Assembly (NCBI GenBank): GCA_043228905.1
Contig: JBHGNT010000022.1
Span: forward strand, 10,044,001-10,108,000
Direction of reading: 5' to 3'
DNA length: 64,000 bases
Source of the DNA: Azolla caroliniana
Lineage: Eukaryota; Polypodiophyta
Numbering within the stretch: position 1 is the stretch's first letter; every line of letters begins with the position of its first letter. Position numbers and translations under genes: made by a program. Positions 41,901 through 51,950 of this stretch are shown here, piece after piece. The notes under the pieces were generated by a model. The model had not been told where the DNA came from. It searched no databases and worked only from the letters and a program-made list of their open reading frames with translations.

Positions 41901-42166
41901 TATCGGAACGACTGGTAATGCTTCTCATCGGCAAACTCAGTTGACGGGGGACCGAGGGTGGAGGTTGTCGACCAATCCGCGAGTTGTGGCCATAGGATGG
42001 TGTCCGGGGTCCATACGATCCCGGTTGTTGGGTCGGTGTAATTCGCGGTCTCCGTGGTGCCGACATCAATGCTGAGGAATCCGGGAGGGGATTGGGCGGT
42101 CACTCGCAGCAGACTGGCTACACTAACCACAATGAGGAGGAGGATTAAGGGTGATTGTGGAGCCAT
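34234..42166 (-). CDS. Malectin-like leucine-rich-repeat receptor kinase (LRR-I type), 14 exons
   Basis: Exons inferred from GT-AG sites and frame: 42166-41451, 39158-38677, 38204-38084, 37994-37923, 37826-37758, 37543-37472, 37385-37314, 37175-36928, 35966-35755, 35584-35461, 35289-35224, 35100-34917, 34715-34577, 34491-34234. They sum to 2835 nt and give 944 residues with no stop. Domain order: signal peptide, malectin-like ectodomain, G-D-P-C motif, four LRR exons, one transmembrane helix, Ser/Thr kinase. All key kinase residues are seen: [18 protein letters not shown] and D-F-G. Family members are plasma-membrane receptors in defence and symbiosis signalling; the ligand here is unknown. 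The activation segment reads G-S-M-G-Y-L-D-P-E where most relatives have G-T-P-G-Y-L-D-P-E. Exon 11's acceptor has a weak pyrimidine tract. It is the only intact host gene in the window. Confidence 0.9.
36928..37175 (-). CDS. Receptor kinase exon 8: transmembrane segment
   Basis: It encodes Y-E-G-N-N-F-L-C-L and then a Ser/Thr-rich stalk. A hydrophobic helix of about 24 residues ([11 protein letters not shown]...) is followed by the stop-transfer W-K-R-R. The donor is CATG|GTAATG, phase 1. Confidence 0.88.
37314..38204 (-). CDS. Receptor kinase exons 3-7: GDPC motif and LRRs
   Basis: Exon 3 (121 nt) encodes the E-G-D-P-C...W-I-G-C motif. Exons 4, 5, 6 and 7 are 72, 69, 72 and 72 nt, all phase 2, each one leucine-rich repeat (for example [17 protein letters not shown]). 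One-repeat-per-exon structure of this size is typical of plant LRR receptor kinases. Confidence 0.87.
38677..39158 (-). CDS. Receptor kinase exon 2: malectin-like domain, second half
   Basis: The acceptor TTGTAG|A joins to exon 1 to give [14 protein letters not shown], the conserved malectin-like R-x-P-D-D-x-x-D-R-x-W motif. It continues through F-F-V-E-L and R-V-F-D-V-S-L-N-G. The donor is GACA|GTATGT, phase 1. Confidence 0.9.
39159..41450 (-). other. Intron 1 of the receptor kinase gene, 2.3 kb
   Basis: By far the longest intron. It contains the repeat at 39425-39720 shared with 28960-29240. No element ends or conserved frames were found in the rest. The plus-strand frame at 41184-41663 is a shadow of exon 1. 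Confidence 0.75.
41451..42166 (-). CDS. Receptor kinase exon 1: signal peptide and malectin-like domain, first half
   Basis: It starts M-A-P-Q-S-P with a hydrophobic run of about 18 residues ending near V-T-A-Q, a convincing secretion signal. It then has the malectin-like start (G-F-L-S-I-D-V-G-T) and several N-x-T/S sites. The donor is CAG|GTAAAT, phase 2. Coding GC is visibly higher than in the later exons. Confidence 0.9.
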
Positions 42167-43734
42167 GACACAAAAATCAGAGTCTCAAGACTATTAGTGG
42201 AGGCACACACACACAAAGAGACAAAGAGGAAGCCTATCCAAATGGCTCATCATGTTGGTAATTTGAAGGCTTTTCCACAAATGGTTTGCTTTTTCTTTGT
42301 TTAATTCCTTTTCTTTGTTTAGTTCCTTCCGCGTTGACTTGTGCTATCGTTTTGTGATCAATAGTCTAAATAATGTTGCTCACGCGTCTCGAAACTATTT
42401 GTTGTTGACGTCAATGTGTAGTTCTCCTCGAGAAAAATAATATATATCGAGTGTAGTCATTCACCTAACATACCTAAACAACTATCCATGTTTACTTGCG
42501 CAAATTTCTCCTTTGAGCGATGGTAAGTTGTAACCGGAAATGCTGTTTTTTCAATGGTATCGCATATTGAATATTAATCATACCTCTTAGGGTAGGATTG
42601 AACTCTTTGTATTGTGTTATTTAATACACATATGTCAAGTAGAACCTCTAGAAACGTGGCATTATTGCCAACCATACTCCCCAAATGTCAAGTTTAATGG
42701 AGGATGGCTATGCTGAATTTGGGTTGTATGAGGCTTACGTGGAGGGTATGTTGTCGAGTAATGCTATGCTCATCGCATAATGTGGTGTTTTGGAATTTTT
42801 TTGTTGTTTCCTTTACACATGTTGTTTTCTTTTCGACATGGAAGTTGGCTTGTAAGATATGAGTGGTATATTATCCTATGTACATTGCCTTAACTAATGG
42901 AAGTAGTTTTTTTTAGAAAGAAAAAGTTTAATGTGTACAAAAAGTGCATTCACCATTGACTTTTGATATAGGCAATATGTAATAAAAACTACATTTTGCT
43001 AGTAATTACTAACTCAAGGAAAATCATGTTTGTCGTTATTTCGATTAGCATATTGTCTTCCTAAGCCTACACGTCATTTTCATGATGGTTTCTTTAATGG
43101 AAATTTATGATGGGTTTTAGATTGGGTGCATCTATGATGTGTATGGCTAATTTATCAAATCAATCACATTGCACTTAACTTCCAAGTTCAAACCCAAACA
43201 ATGTTATAGACTATACAACTTTACAATTGTGGTTTACGGTTGCCTCGATATTGTTGAACTTGCCAAATTATTTGTGAAGATGGAAAGCCACTTTGTCCAA
43301 CACATGAAATAATATTTGACTTAGCTCTCGTGAAATAATGGATGCATTGTGAGTACATTTGACAAAAACATGGCACAAATCCCAAGTTGACCCCTTCTTT
43401 TAATAACTCGTAATATTGTTGGATGTCAATTACTTGAATAGATTTGCACCCAATTGAATTAAAATTTAAAAGACTTTGTAATGTAATTTAACAAAAAGGC
43501 GTAGTAGCATATGCACCTATTCTGAAGCCCTGATGTATAAGCACCACATGTGTAGCTTTTAGATGGTAAATAGACACTACTAGGTTGCTTCTAATTCTAC
43601 TAGAACTCGATTCATTTGATGGTATTGATTATAATTATCTTAGTATCTCAAGTTGTATATATCTTGTTTATTATAACTTAGTATCTCATTTGACATTACT
43701 TATTTTACCAATCATTGTCTTCCATGATATAACT
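42167..43734. other. Upstream region of the receptor kinase gene, no gene seen
   Basis: AT-rich, with a (CA)n tract about 35 bases upstream of the start codon and no clear TATA box close to it. Nothing coding is recognised up to the LINE remnant. Confidence 0.5.
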
Positions 43735-44613
43735 CTAAAGAAACAGAGAATCCTCCAAATGAAGTTCTTTGCTACAAGTGGCAATTTAGAATGCCAACTA
43801 CGTTGTAAGATCTACCACCACCCATGATCAGATTTGTGCATTTTCCATTCTTCTTCAGCCTTACAGCCATCTAAGAGACTCAACAGAGCAATGATACAAA
43901 AGATTAGTAGTCACTTGTAACAACGACGTTTGATCCCGTAAAAACCAATCAATCCACGGTTGTTCTCCTGTTTGTAGAGGTAAGGGACCTTGCATCAATG
44001 CTATATTTTGTAGTTGTTGCCAAATAAACCCATAATTAGGCGTGATGCGTAATAATTGTCGCGCTTCAACAAACTCCAAAATTCTTTGAGATGGAGCCTC
44101 AATTATATCTCCCACCTCTTTGACCCCCAACAAAACAAATGAATAAATTGAGAGTGCAATCTCTCCTTTCCTGACCAACATAATAACCGAGAAGACATAA
44201 GTAACTCTTTTTGCAAAGAATTACAATGCACTCTACTAGATGATGGTTTCCATACACATAACAAGAGTGCTTCTTGCATGAAGTAACCAAGTGTTGAACA
44301 CATGAAGAGCTCGGAATCCTAAGTGAAATACATCCATTTAGTAATTGCCACCATGAAGCCTTAATTGTTTTTCTCCCATGTGTTAAACCCTTGTTCTCAA
44401 TGAAATATTGAACAATAGATATCCATGGTTGTGAGTTTGAACACATTTCTTGTAATAATGAAAATCTACGAGCCATCATATGCATAGATAAGTTCAATAT
44501 TCCAGCGCCCTCCAAGCGCCTAGGGGTTGCTAGATGATTCCATGCAACCCAAGTGATTCCCATATTATCCCTCTTCTTCAACAACAAATATCGAAGAAGT
44601 TGCAAAACAGGAT
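43735..44613 (-). pseudogene. LINE 1 ORF2, C-terminal part
   Basis: The minus strand encodes the post-RT region: W-V-A-W-N-H-L-A-T-P-R-R-L-E-G-A-G-I-L-N-L, I-K-A-S-W-W-Q-L-L-N-G, and later a zf-RVT-like W-H-S-K-L-P-x-x-A-K-N-F-I-W. LINE 2 at 53513-54803 encodes the same region with clear similarity. Confidence 0.78.
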
Positions 44614-44698
44614 TGTAAAAACAAATAGCGTGTGGAAGCAATAGAAAACAGAAAACAGAGAATAGACAGCAAGTTTAATGGAGAGCTTAACAGTACGC

Positions 44699-44764
<66 letters not shown>

Positions 44765-45083
44765 AAGAATCTCTATTCAAAATTATATCAACACTCTGTA
44801 CATAGTGTGTGTTCAACGAACACTTTTATACAAGTCCATACGGACTGACAGAAGTACGGTGTACTTCAATGCTCACTCGAGCGTCTGACACTAACTACGA
44901 GAGTAATAAATCCCTAGTAGTCTAGCTGCTACTAAGCTTCCGGTTACTAATGGATCCGGCTAACCGGCTCCCCAGCTCACCGGCTCTTTGCTCACCGGGT
45001 GCTCATCGACTCACCGATCTGTCTTGCTCACCGGCTCAGGCTTAATCAGCCGATCCGGCTCCGATTGAGCTTGCTGCTCAACA
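44614..45083 (-). mobile_element. 3' LTR of element B
   Basis: The plus strand runs from TGTAAAAACAAATAGCGTG to TTGCTGCTCAACA, with a long (GA)n tract at about 44700-44761. It is followed on the plus strand by CTCCCCTTCAA, the complement of the purine tract TTGAAGGGGAG. Confidence 0.93.
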
Positions 45084-45431
45084 CTCCCCTTCAAGCTCAA
45101 CTTGAGGTCCGATCGTAGTGTCAACGTCTGTGGCAATCGGTCCTTCTGCCCGGCTCCTTTTGGTGTCACTTCGCCTTGCTAGCGCTCCTCATCCGGTCCG
45201 GTTCTGTTTGCCGCGACCCCTGTTGTTCTGCGCACCTCGACCTCCTCGGTCAGCTTGTCTGCTCAACAGGCCCAATTCAGCTCCCTTGTTGCTGTGACTT
45301 TGGCGCGTTCCGGTTCGCCGATTCCATCGTGTTGGCGTCGACTTTCGCTGCCTTCTCGTCCTCTTGGCCTTGAATTGGTCCGGTTCTTCCGAATTTGTCT
45401 GTTAAACCGAATCGACTGTCTCCAATTCGTT

Positions 45432-48400
45432 CTAGCTCTTGTCCAAATCGGTTGCTCTCGATTCGTCTTCTGGTTCCAGGCCCTTCACCACATCGGACCA
45501 TGTCCGAGTCTTGGCCTTCTTCCATCGGTCGACTCTGTCCTTCTTGACTCTGCCGCCGCTGCCGCTTGACTCGGCTCGGCTTGTCTCCTTTGTCGACTCG
45601 GCTCCTTTCTTCTTCTTGACTTTCCTTTCGTCGGTTCGTCCCTCACCGACGCAATCGGCAGTCTCTTTGCTTTTGCCCGTTCTCCCCCTCAAGTGTGGCA
45701 TGTCGAGATGCTGAACACCAAGCATTTCGGTGAAGTGCTGCAACTTGTCTGATCCGAGTGGTTTGGTGAAGATGTCGGCAACTTGCCGATCCGTGTGAAC
45801 ATACCGAAGTTCAACCTCACCGCTCAAGACACGCTCACGCACGAAGTGATAGTGCACTTCTATTTGCTTTGTGCGAGCATGGAATACGGGGTTCTTGGCG
45901 AGTTGCATGCTGCTTATGTTGTTGCAGTAGACTAGAATCAAGGTCGGTACCTCGATCCGTACGTCTTGCAGCAGTCGCCGAAGCCAAATGGCTTCAGAGG
46001 TGGCAATGGTAACGCCCCAATACTCAGCCTCAGTGCTCGACAGAGCAACTGTTGGCTGCTTTTTGCTGCTCCACGCAACAACCGCGCTATCTAGGGAAAA
46101 CATGTAACCGGAGGTTGATTGGCGATTTGATGCATCACCGGCCCAGTCGGCATCTGTGTAACCAACCAACTCTTCGGTTATACCACGCTGGTATAACAGG
46201 CCCCGGTCCTTCGTGCCGCTCACATACCGCAATATTCGGTGTGCGCACTGAAGATGCTCCACGGTCAGCTTCTGCATGAATTGGCTAATCACACCGATCG
46301 GATAGTTGATGTCGGGTCGGCTGATGGTTAAATATATAAGGCTTTCGACGATTTGTCGGAACTGTTTCTCATTGTAGGCCGGTCTGGAGTTGGGACAGAG
46401 CTTTTGGTTCCGGTCCAAGGGAGTAGAGATAGGTCGGCATTCCGTCATGCCGAACTTGTACAACATATTCAACACAGAGTGCCTTTGTGAGAGCAATATG
46501 CCATTGGAGGTTTGGATCACCTCGATCCCAAGAAAATAATGAAGGTCCCCCAGGTCCTTCATCTCAAACGCATCCGACAACTGGGACTTGACTCGGCTGA
46601 TTTCATCGAGTACGGGTTCGGTGATGAACAGATCATAAATGTACAACAAGATGCAAACCGAACTGTCCGGACCTTGCGAGATGAATAACGAAGAGTTAGA
46701 CTTGGAGGCCGCAAACCCCATCGTACGCAACCGGTGCGTGATCTTCGCATTCCAAGCTCGAGGGGCTTGCTTCAGTCCATAAAGTGACTTCTTCAGCCAG
46801 CATACCGCTGACTTGTTCATCTCCGTCTGGAAACCGGGGGGTTGTATCATAAAGACCTCTTCTTCAAGATCTCCTTGAAGAAATGCATTCTTCACATCCA
46901 TTTGGTGAAGATGCCACCCCCTTGCTGCTGCAACCGCCAGCACCACACGAACCGTCGTCATCTTCGCTACCGGAGCGAATGTCTCATCATAATCGATTCT
47001 GTGGGTCTGTGCGTATCCCTTTGCCACTAACCGGGCCTTGTACCGATTAACTGAACTGTTGGCATTGTACTTTACCTTGTACACCCACTTGCATCCGATC
47101 GGTTTACAGTGACAGGGAGGGTCAACTAGGTGCCATGTATCGTTGGCATCAAGTGCCCGCATCTCTTCTTCCATAGTGGCACGCCAATGTGCATCCTTTG
47201 TCGCTTTTGCGTAGCTCTCCGGCTCACGCACTTTCGCCACCTTGGTCATGTACGCATAGTGATGCGTCATGTACTCATTGTACCCGTACCATTTAATAGG
47301 TTCCTTCTGGCGGGTTGACTGGCGTAACCCACCGTTACCCAGTTTGAGGCCCTTCTTGGCCAGTTCGGTCTTCGGTGTCGAAGAACCGTTATTTTCCTTT
47401 CCGGAGTCGGATCCGCTCCGATCCGACTCATCAATACCGGTTCCATAATCTAGCATCTTCTTCTTCCCCTTCTCTTGCTTCCTCCGCTTCTCATTCGGCA
47501 CATGCACATATGCTATGCTGTCTAAAATCCGAAGGTGTCTCAAATTCGGCTTGCACCCGAAATACAGCTCATGCGCGGACACCTTGTCGCCGATCTGGTT
47601 TTGGATGTTTTGGATGTAGACGGCCGTCCAGACTGCCTCCGCCCAGTAGAAATGGGGCATGCTCTTCTCTTCCAGCATTGCCCTTGCTGCGTCGACAAGC
47701 GACCGATTCTTCCTTTCGGCCACACTGTTTTGCTCCGGTGTGTATCTGCAGCTGAACTTTCTCCGAATTCCTGTTTGTTGCAGATAACTGTTGAATTGGC
47801 CTAAAAAATATTCTTTTCCGCCATCTGACCGTAGGCACTTGATCTTCCTCTCCGATTCCCGTTCCACCATGCTCTGGAGGTTCCGGAAACAGTCAAAGAC
47901 TTCGCTCTTCCGCTCAATGAGGTAGATCCATGTGTGCTGGCTATAGTCGTTGATGAAGGAGACGAAGTATCGACTCCCGCCAAGACTCACGTTTTGTGCC
48001 GGTCCCCATACATCCGAATGAATAAGGTCAAGCTTGTTACAACTACGGTTTTGTTCGGCGGGGAATGGAAGCCGGTGTTGGTTCCCGAGTTGGTAGGCTT
48101 CACATACTTGGGCCTTCTAGCCACTAAACTTTGGCAAACCGAAAACAATTTGTTTCGTTTACAAGTCTTGAAGCCGTCGGTAATTGACGTGGACGATCCG
48201 CTTGTGCCACAGGTCGATGTCCGATTCGACCTTCTGTCCTTTGGCGAACAAGGCGGTGTCGACGTCATTGGTGTCGAGGATGAACATCCTCCCATCTCTG
48301 CACCCTTGTGCGATAATCTGGTCCTCCTCCTCGATGAAGCACCCGAGGTGCGTAAACTGCGCCTGCATTCCCTGGTCGACGATCTGTCCGACCGACACCA

Positions 48401-48850
48401 GGTTCTTCGTGATAGTCGGAATGTGTAATACGTTCATCAGCTTCCCCCTCTGTCCGACATGGCTCAAGGGAACTTCTCCGACATGCACGATTGGGTGAGG
48501 AGTGTCGTCTCCTGTTTCGACAACTCCCGGTTGTTCCGGTTTCTCCAAGAAGGAGAACCACTCTTTGTGGCTCGTCATGTGATTTGATGCATCGGAATCA
48601 ACGTACCACACTTCCTCTGATTTGGAAGTGGTCTTTTTCATCGAGTTTGCCTCGTGCTTCATCACCAAGGCTGGCCCGTTACCGGTCTTCCCGGTTCCGG
48701 ATCCTTTCGATCCTTGCGCGTAGTGCGAGCTTTGCCGGTTCTCCCGACCGGTTTTGCCGGATCCGGATTTGTCCGAATCAGCGCGCTTCTTCCAACACTC
48801 GCTTTCTCTGTGGCCCTTTTTACCACAGTACCAGCATTCCAAGGCAAATT
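45432..48850 (-). pseudogene. Element B pol: protease, integrase, RT, RNase H and a Lys-rich tail
   Basis: One frame from 48850 to 45432 with stops only at 48161-48159 (TAA) and 48119-48117 (TAG), both in the integrase N-terminal region. Seen: CCHC knuckle (C-W-Y-C-G-K-K-G-H-R-E-S-E-C), protease D-S-D-A-S (usual D-S-G-A-S), integrase H-S-D-V-W-G-P, R-S-D-G-G-K-E-Y and N-S-V-A-E-R. The RT core reads Y-I-Y-D in place of Y-V-D-D (46643-46632), so the polymerase should be inactive. RNase H (T-D-A-D-W-A-G-D, S-S-T-E-A-E-Y) ends D-I-F-T-K-P-L. The frame then runs on for roughly 80 codons of Lys/Glu/Ser-rich sequence past an internal purine tract (about 45678-45692). Confidence 0.88.
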
Positions 48851-49612
48851 TTTCTTACCGGCTTCCGGCGCCGCCTTGACTCCCCCTGCTTGTGGAAATC
48901 CTGGAACTACTGTCGGCACGGTCTCTGTGCCGTTGGTCTTGCCCTTGCCGGCCACCTCCATTACGTGCCGACCCGCCTCGTCCACCACACCCACGGGGCG
49001 ATCCGCCTTCGTGTACGGCATCCGGCTATCGGTGGGTGCACTTGTTGACGCACCGGCGTGGTTCTCCTCTACAAGGAGCATCGACTGTAAGTCGAAAAAA
49101 GATGGCGTAGTCTCCCTCGTACATACTGTTGTCCGGAAAGCTCGGAACTTAGACGCCAGGCCCCCAAGACAAACCAATACCATCTCGTCTTTCTCTACTG
49201 TGACATTGATAGAGGCAAGTGAGTCATAGATCTCTTTGATTCGGGTCGTGTAATCAGCCACCAACATGTCCTTCTGTCGGACATTGCTCAACTCTTGTCG
49301 GAGTTGCAGCTTCTGGGCTGTGGTGTTTGCGGCGAACACCTTCTTCAGGTTTTCCCAAGCCTCTTTCGGCGTCCTGGCATCTCGGACGTGGCTCAGCAGG
49401 TGGTCTCCGACATTGGACGCAAAGCAATACATCACTTTGCTTGCCGGTTGTTCCCAAACCGGGAAGTCCTTGTGTGCCGCATGAGGTGTAGAGTCGTTAG
49501 CTCCGTCGACATAGCTCCAATACCCATGCCCAAGCAGGTACTGGTGCATCTTGTAAGACCAAGATGTGTAGTTGGTTCTATTGAGCTTCTCCACCAGGAG
49601 CGAGCTAGCCAT
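48662..49612 (-). CDS. Element B gag
   Basis: A 316-codon frame starting M-A-S-S-L-L-V-E-K-L-N-R-T-N-Y-T-S-W-S-Y-K-M, the UBN2/copia gag start, with S-N-V-R-Q-K-D-M and L-L-V-E-E-N-H-A-G later. The zinc knuckle is not in this frame. At 48851-48845 the frame meets AAATTTG, and the knuckle plus protease continue in the -1 frame. The last 60 codons in this frame are therefore out-of-frame readout. Confidence 0.8.
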   Translation of the reverse strand: MASSLLVEKLNRTNYTSWSYKMHQYLLGHGYWSYVDGANDSTPHAAHKDFPVWEQPASKVMYCFASNVGDHLLSHVRDARTPKEAWENLKKVFAANTTAQKLQLRQELSNVRQKDMLVADYTTRIKEIYDSLASINVTVEKDEMVLVCLGGLASKFRAFRTTVCTRETTPSFFDLQSMLLVEENHAGASTSAPTDSRMPYTKADRPVGVVDEAGRHVMEVAGKGKTNGTETVPTVVPGFPQAGGVKAAPEAGKKNLPWNAGTVVKRATEKASVGRSALIRTNPDPAKPVGRTGKARTTRKDRKDPEPGRPVTGQPW

Positions 49613-49695
49613 TCCTCAATCCATTTTGCTTTTCCTGTTCTTTACGAAAGTTTCCCTTTCAAGCTATGTCGGCTGCAGAGGTTCTCAACCCTCAC

Positions 49696-49707
49696 GCTTT
49701 GATACCA
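49696..49707 (-). other. Primer binding site of element B
   Basis: The minus strand reads TGGTATCAAAGC directly at the LTR end with no spacer. It is one base different from the standard initiator-Met site. Confidence 0.88.
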
Positions 49708-49792
49708 TGTAAAAACAAATAGCGTGCGGAAGCAATAGAAAACAAAAAACAGAGAATAGAGAGCAGGTTTAATGGAGAGCTTAACAGTACGC

Positions 49793-49854
<62 letters not shown>

Positions 49855-50111
49855 ACGAACACTTTTATACAAGTCCATACAGATTGACAGAAGTACGGTG
49901 TACTTCAATGCTCACTCGAGCGTTTGACACTAACTACGAGAGTAATAACTCCCTAGTAGTCTAGTTGCTACTAAGCTTCCTGTTATTAATGGATCCGGCT
50001 AACCGGCTCCCCAGCTCACCGGCTCTTTGCTCACCGACTCACCAATCCGTCTCGCTCATCAACTCAGGCTTAATCAGCCAATCCGGCTCCGATTGAGCTT
50101 GCCGCTCAACA
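49708..50111 (-). mobile_element. 5' LTR of element B
   Basis: The plus strand runs from TGTAAAAACAAATAGCGTGC to TTGCCGCTCAACA. A (GA)n tract lies at about 49795-49852. It is shorter than the 3' copy: the block containing CTCTGTACATAGTGTGTG is missing. Confidence 0.92.
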
Positions 50112-50116
50112 AGGAT

Positions 50117-51854
50117 GAAAAGCCTTCTTTTTCCATGGCAACAATGGCAAGTAATATAATATCATGGGTTCCATAATACATTGTACAACCTTCAAGCGTA
50201 CATGAAATGACCAAGATTTTGACTTCCTATACATGAATTTATCCCTCAACTTACTAGACATCCATTCAAGCAATTGACCATTTGTAACATTCATTCCTAA
50301 TGGATAGTCGAAGTGTTGAAAAATAGATCCTTTCTTCACCATGGATCCTTGCCATCCTAAACATTCCAAATCCCTTTCAGTACATGATATGAGACTAGAC
50401 TTCCTCCAATTAATATGTAACCCGGAAGCCAATGCAAATTGGTTCCATACAAGCATCCCCTTCTCAAGATTCTCTCGTGAGGCTTGTAGAAACATGAAAG
50501 GATCATCAACCAATGCTTGTGCTACTAGTTGCCGTCCAAACAGAAGGTGTAGACCCACAATGTCACCATTTGTTGCAAGCCTTGATAGCATCACTAATAC
50601 GGGATGAGTAACAATAGCAAACAACAATGGACTAAGAGGGCATCCTTGACGAACGGATCTTGTGAAGGCAATATCTGATGTAAATCACCCATTAAGCATT
50701 ACTCGAGACGCTGCATCTTGTCCTAATAAAAATATGAGGCGAGACATACGATATCCAACGTCCATTATATGCAATAACCCAGAAAAAAAGAACCAATTAA
50801 CATGATCATAAGCTATCTCCAAATGTAATTGCATCATAATCCATGGCCATTTGAACAATCAACACATTATGAAATATATTCCTACTTGCTATAAAACCAT
50901 ATTGGGCAGGATGTATCAACTTTGGTAAGTACTTTTGTAATCTATTTGCCAAGACCTTTGTAAATATCTTATACAACCCCCCCATCAAAGAAATAGGTCT
51001 CCATTGATGAAATGACTCGGGAGATGCCACCTTTGAAAGTAATTTAATTAGATCAACCTTCCAAGCTTGAGACATACAAACAGAATCCCAAGAATGTGAA
51101 ACCTCCTTTAAAATGTTCGAATATCGCTAAAAAACTTCATTTGTCAAGCCATCGCAACCAGGGTTCTTACCACTAGGAAGATGCCTTAAAACTGTGTCCA
51201 CCTCATCCTGAGTGCAATCCGCATCCAACTCATGACTAATGAGGTCATCACAATACATCCAGCCACATCATAAAACTAATGGCGAGCTCTACTCACCTCA
51301 TTTGTCATTAACAATTGTGGGTCAATCAACTCCTTAAAATAATGAACACATATGTCAATTATTGTAGTAGGATCCACTATCAATTCATCCCCTTGCTTCA
51401 CATGTACCACATTAGATCGAGCATAAGTAGGATGTAACGCTTGGAAAAACAAATGAGATTGACGTTGATTATCTATGAGCCCATCGCTCAGTTGATGCAT
51501 CTTCGCATAACAATAACTTTGGCATTGCAACTGAGAGATAATAACCTACAATTGACTTTGGATATCCTAAAGCTTCTCATCTAATGGTTCATGTATCAAT
51601 AATGCATTACACTTGGAGAGAACTTGTGAGAATTGTCGAAGAAGACCTCTTCTTCGTTGAGCTTTAGTTACTCCATACATATGATGAATGATCTTAATGT
51701 TTCCTAACGTGATATCCCATGCTTTAACTCCTTTAAGATTCACTTCTTGATTCTCATGCACCACATCCTTAGGGTTGTCTATCGAAATATTTTGTTTAAG
51801 TCCTCCCGCTTGACGAAAACCTCGAGAATTCAATGAATTTACAACCTGTCCCAA
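50117..51854 (-). pseudogene. LINE 1 ORF2: pre-RT region and reverse transcriptase
   Basis: The minus strand holds W-R-P-I-S-L-M-G-G-L-Y-K-I and A-N-R-L-Q-K-Y-L-P-K-L-I...Q-Y-G-F (51075-50806), then the catalytic region A-L-V-D-D-P-F-M-F (usual F-A-D-D) and S-G-L-H-I-N-W-R-K-S (50627-50117). The 51854-51276 part matches the linker between endonuclease and RT. A full endonuclease domain is not present between ORF1 and this linker. Confidence 0.78.
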
Positions 51855-51950
51855 TGAATCAAATTGATGGTGAAGGGGTAATCCCTTATCCCTAAATTAT
51901 TATTGCCAAGGAACTTTTTGAGGACCCTCCCTAGTTCCTTAATTACCTTG

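Larger units (their letters stand above)
44614..50111 (-). mobile_element. Complete copia element B inserted in LINE 1
   Basis: LTRs at 44614-45083 and 49708-50111 are flanked by perfect AGGAT duplications (44609-44613, 50112-50116). The minus-strand inside has primer site, gag, protease, integrase, RT, RNase H and a purine tract. Coding damage: one gag/pol frame offset, two integrase stops and a changed RT core. LTR lengths differ mainly because the 5' copy lacks a roughly 55-base segment after its (GA)n tract. Confidence 0.95.

Noticed and set aside
44565-44816. Ser-Leu repeat frame, also at 49642-49908
   Set aside because: It is the translation of the (GA)n tract in the LTRs of element B.
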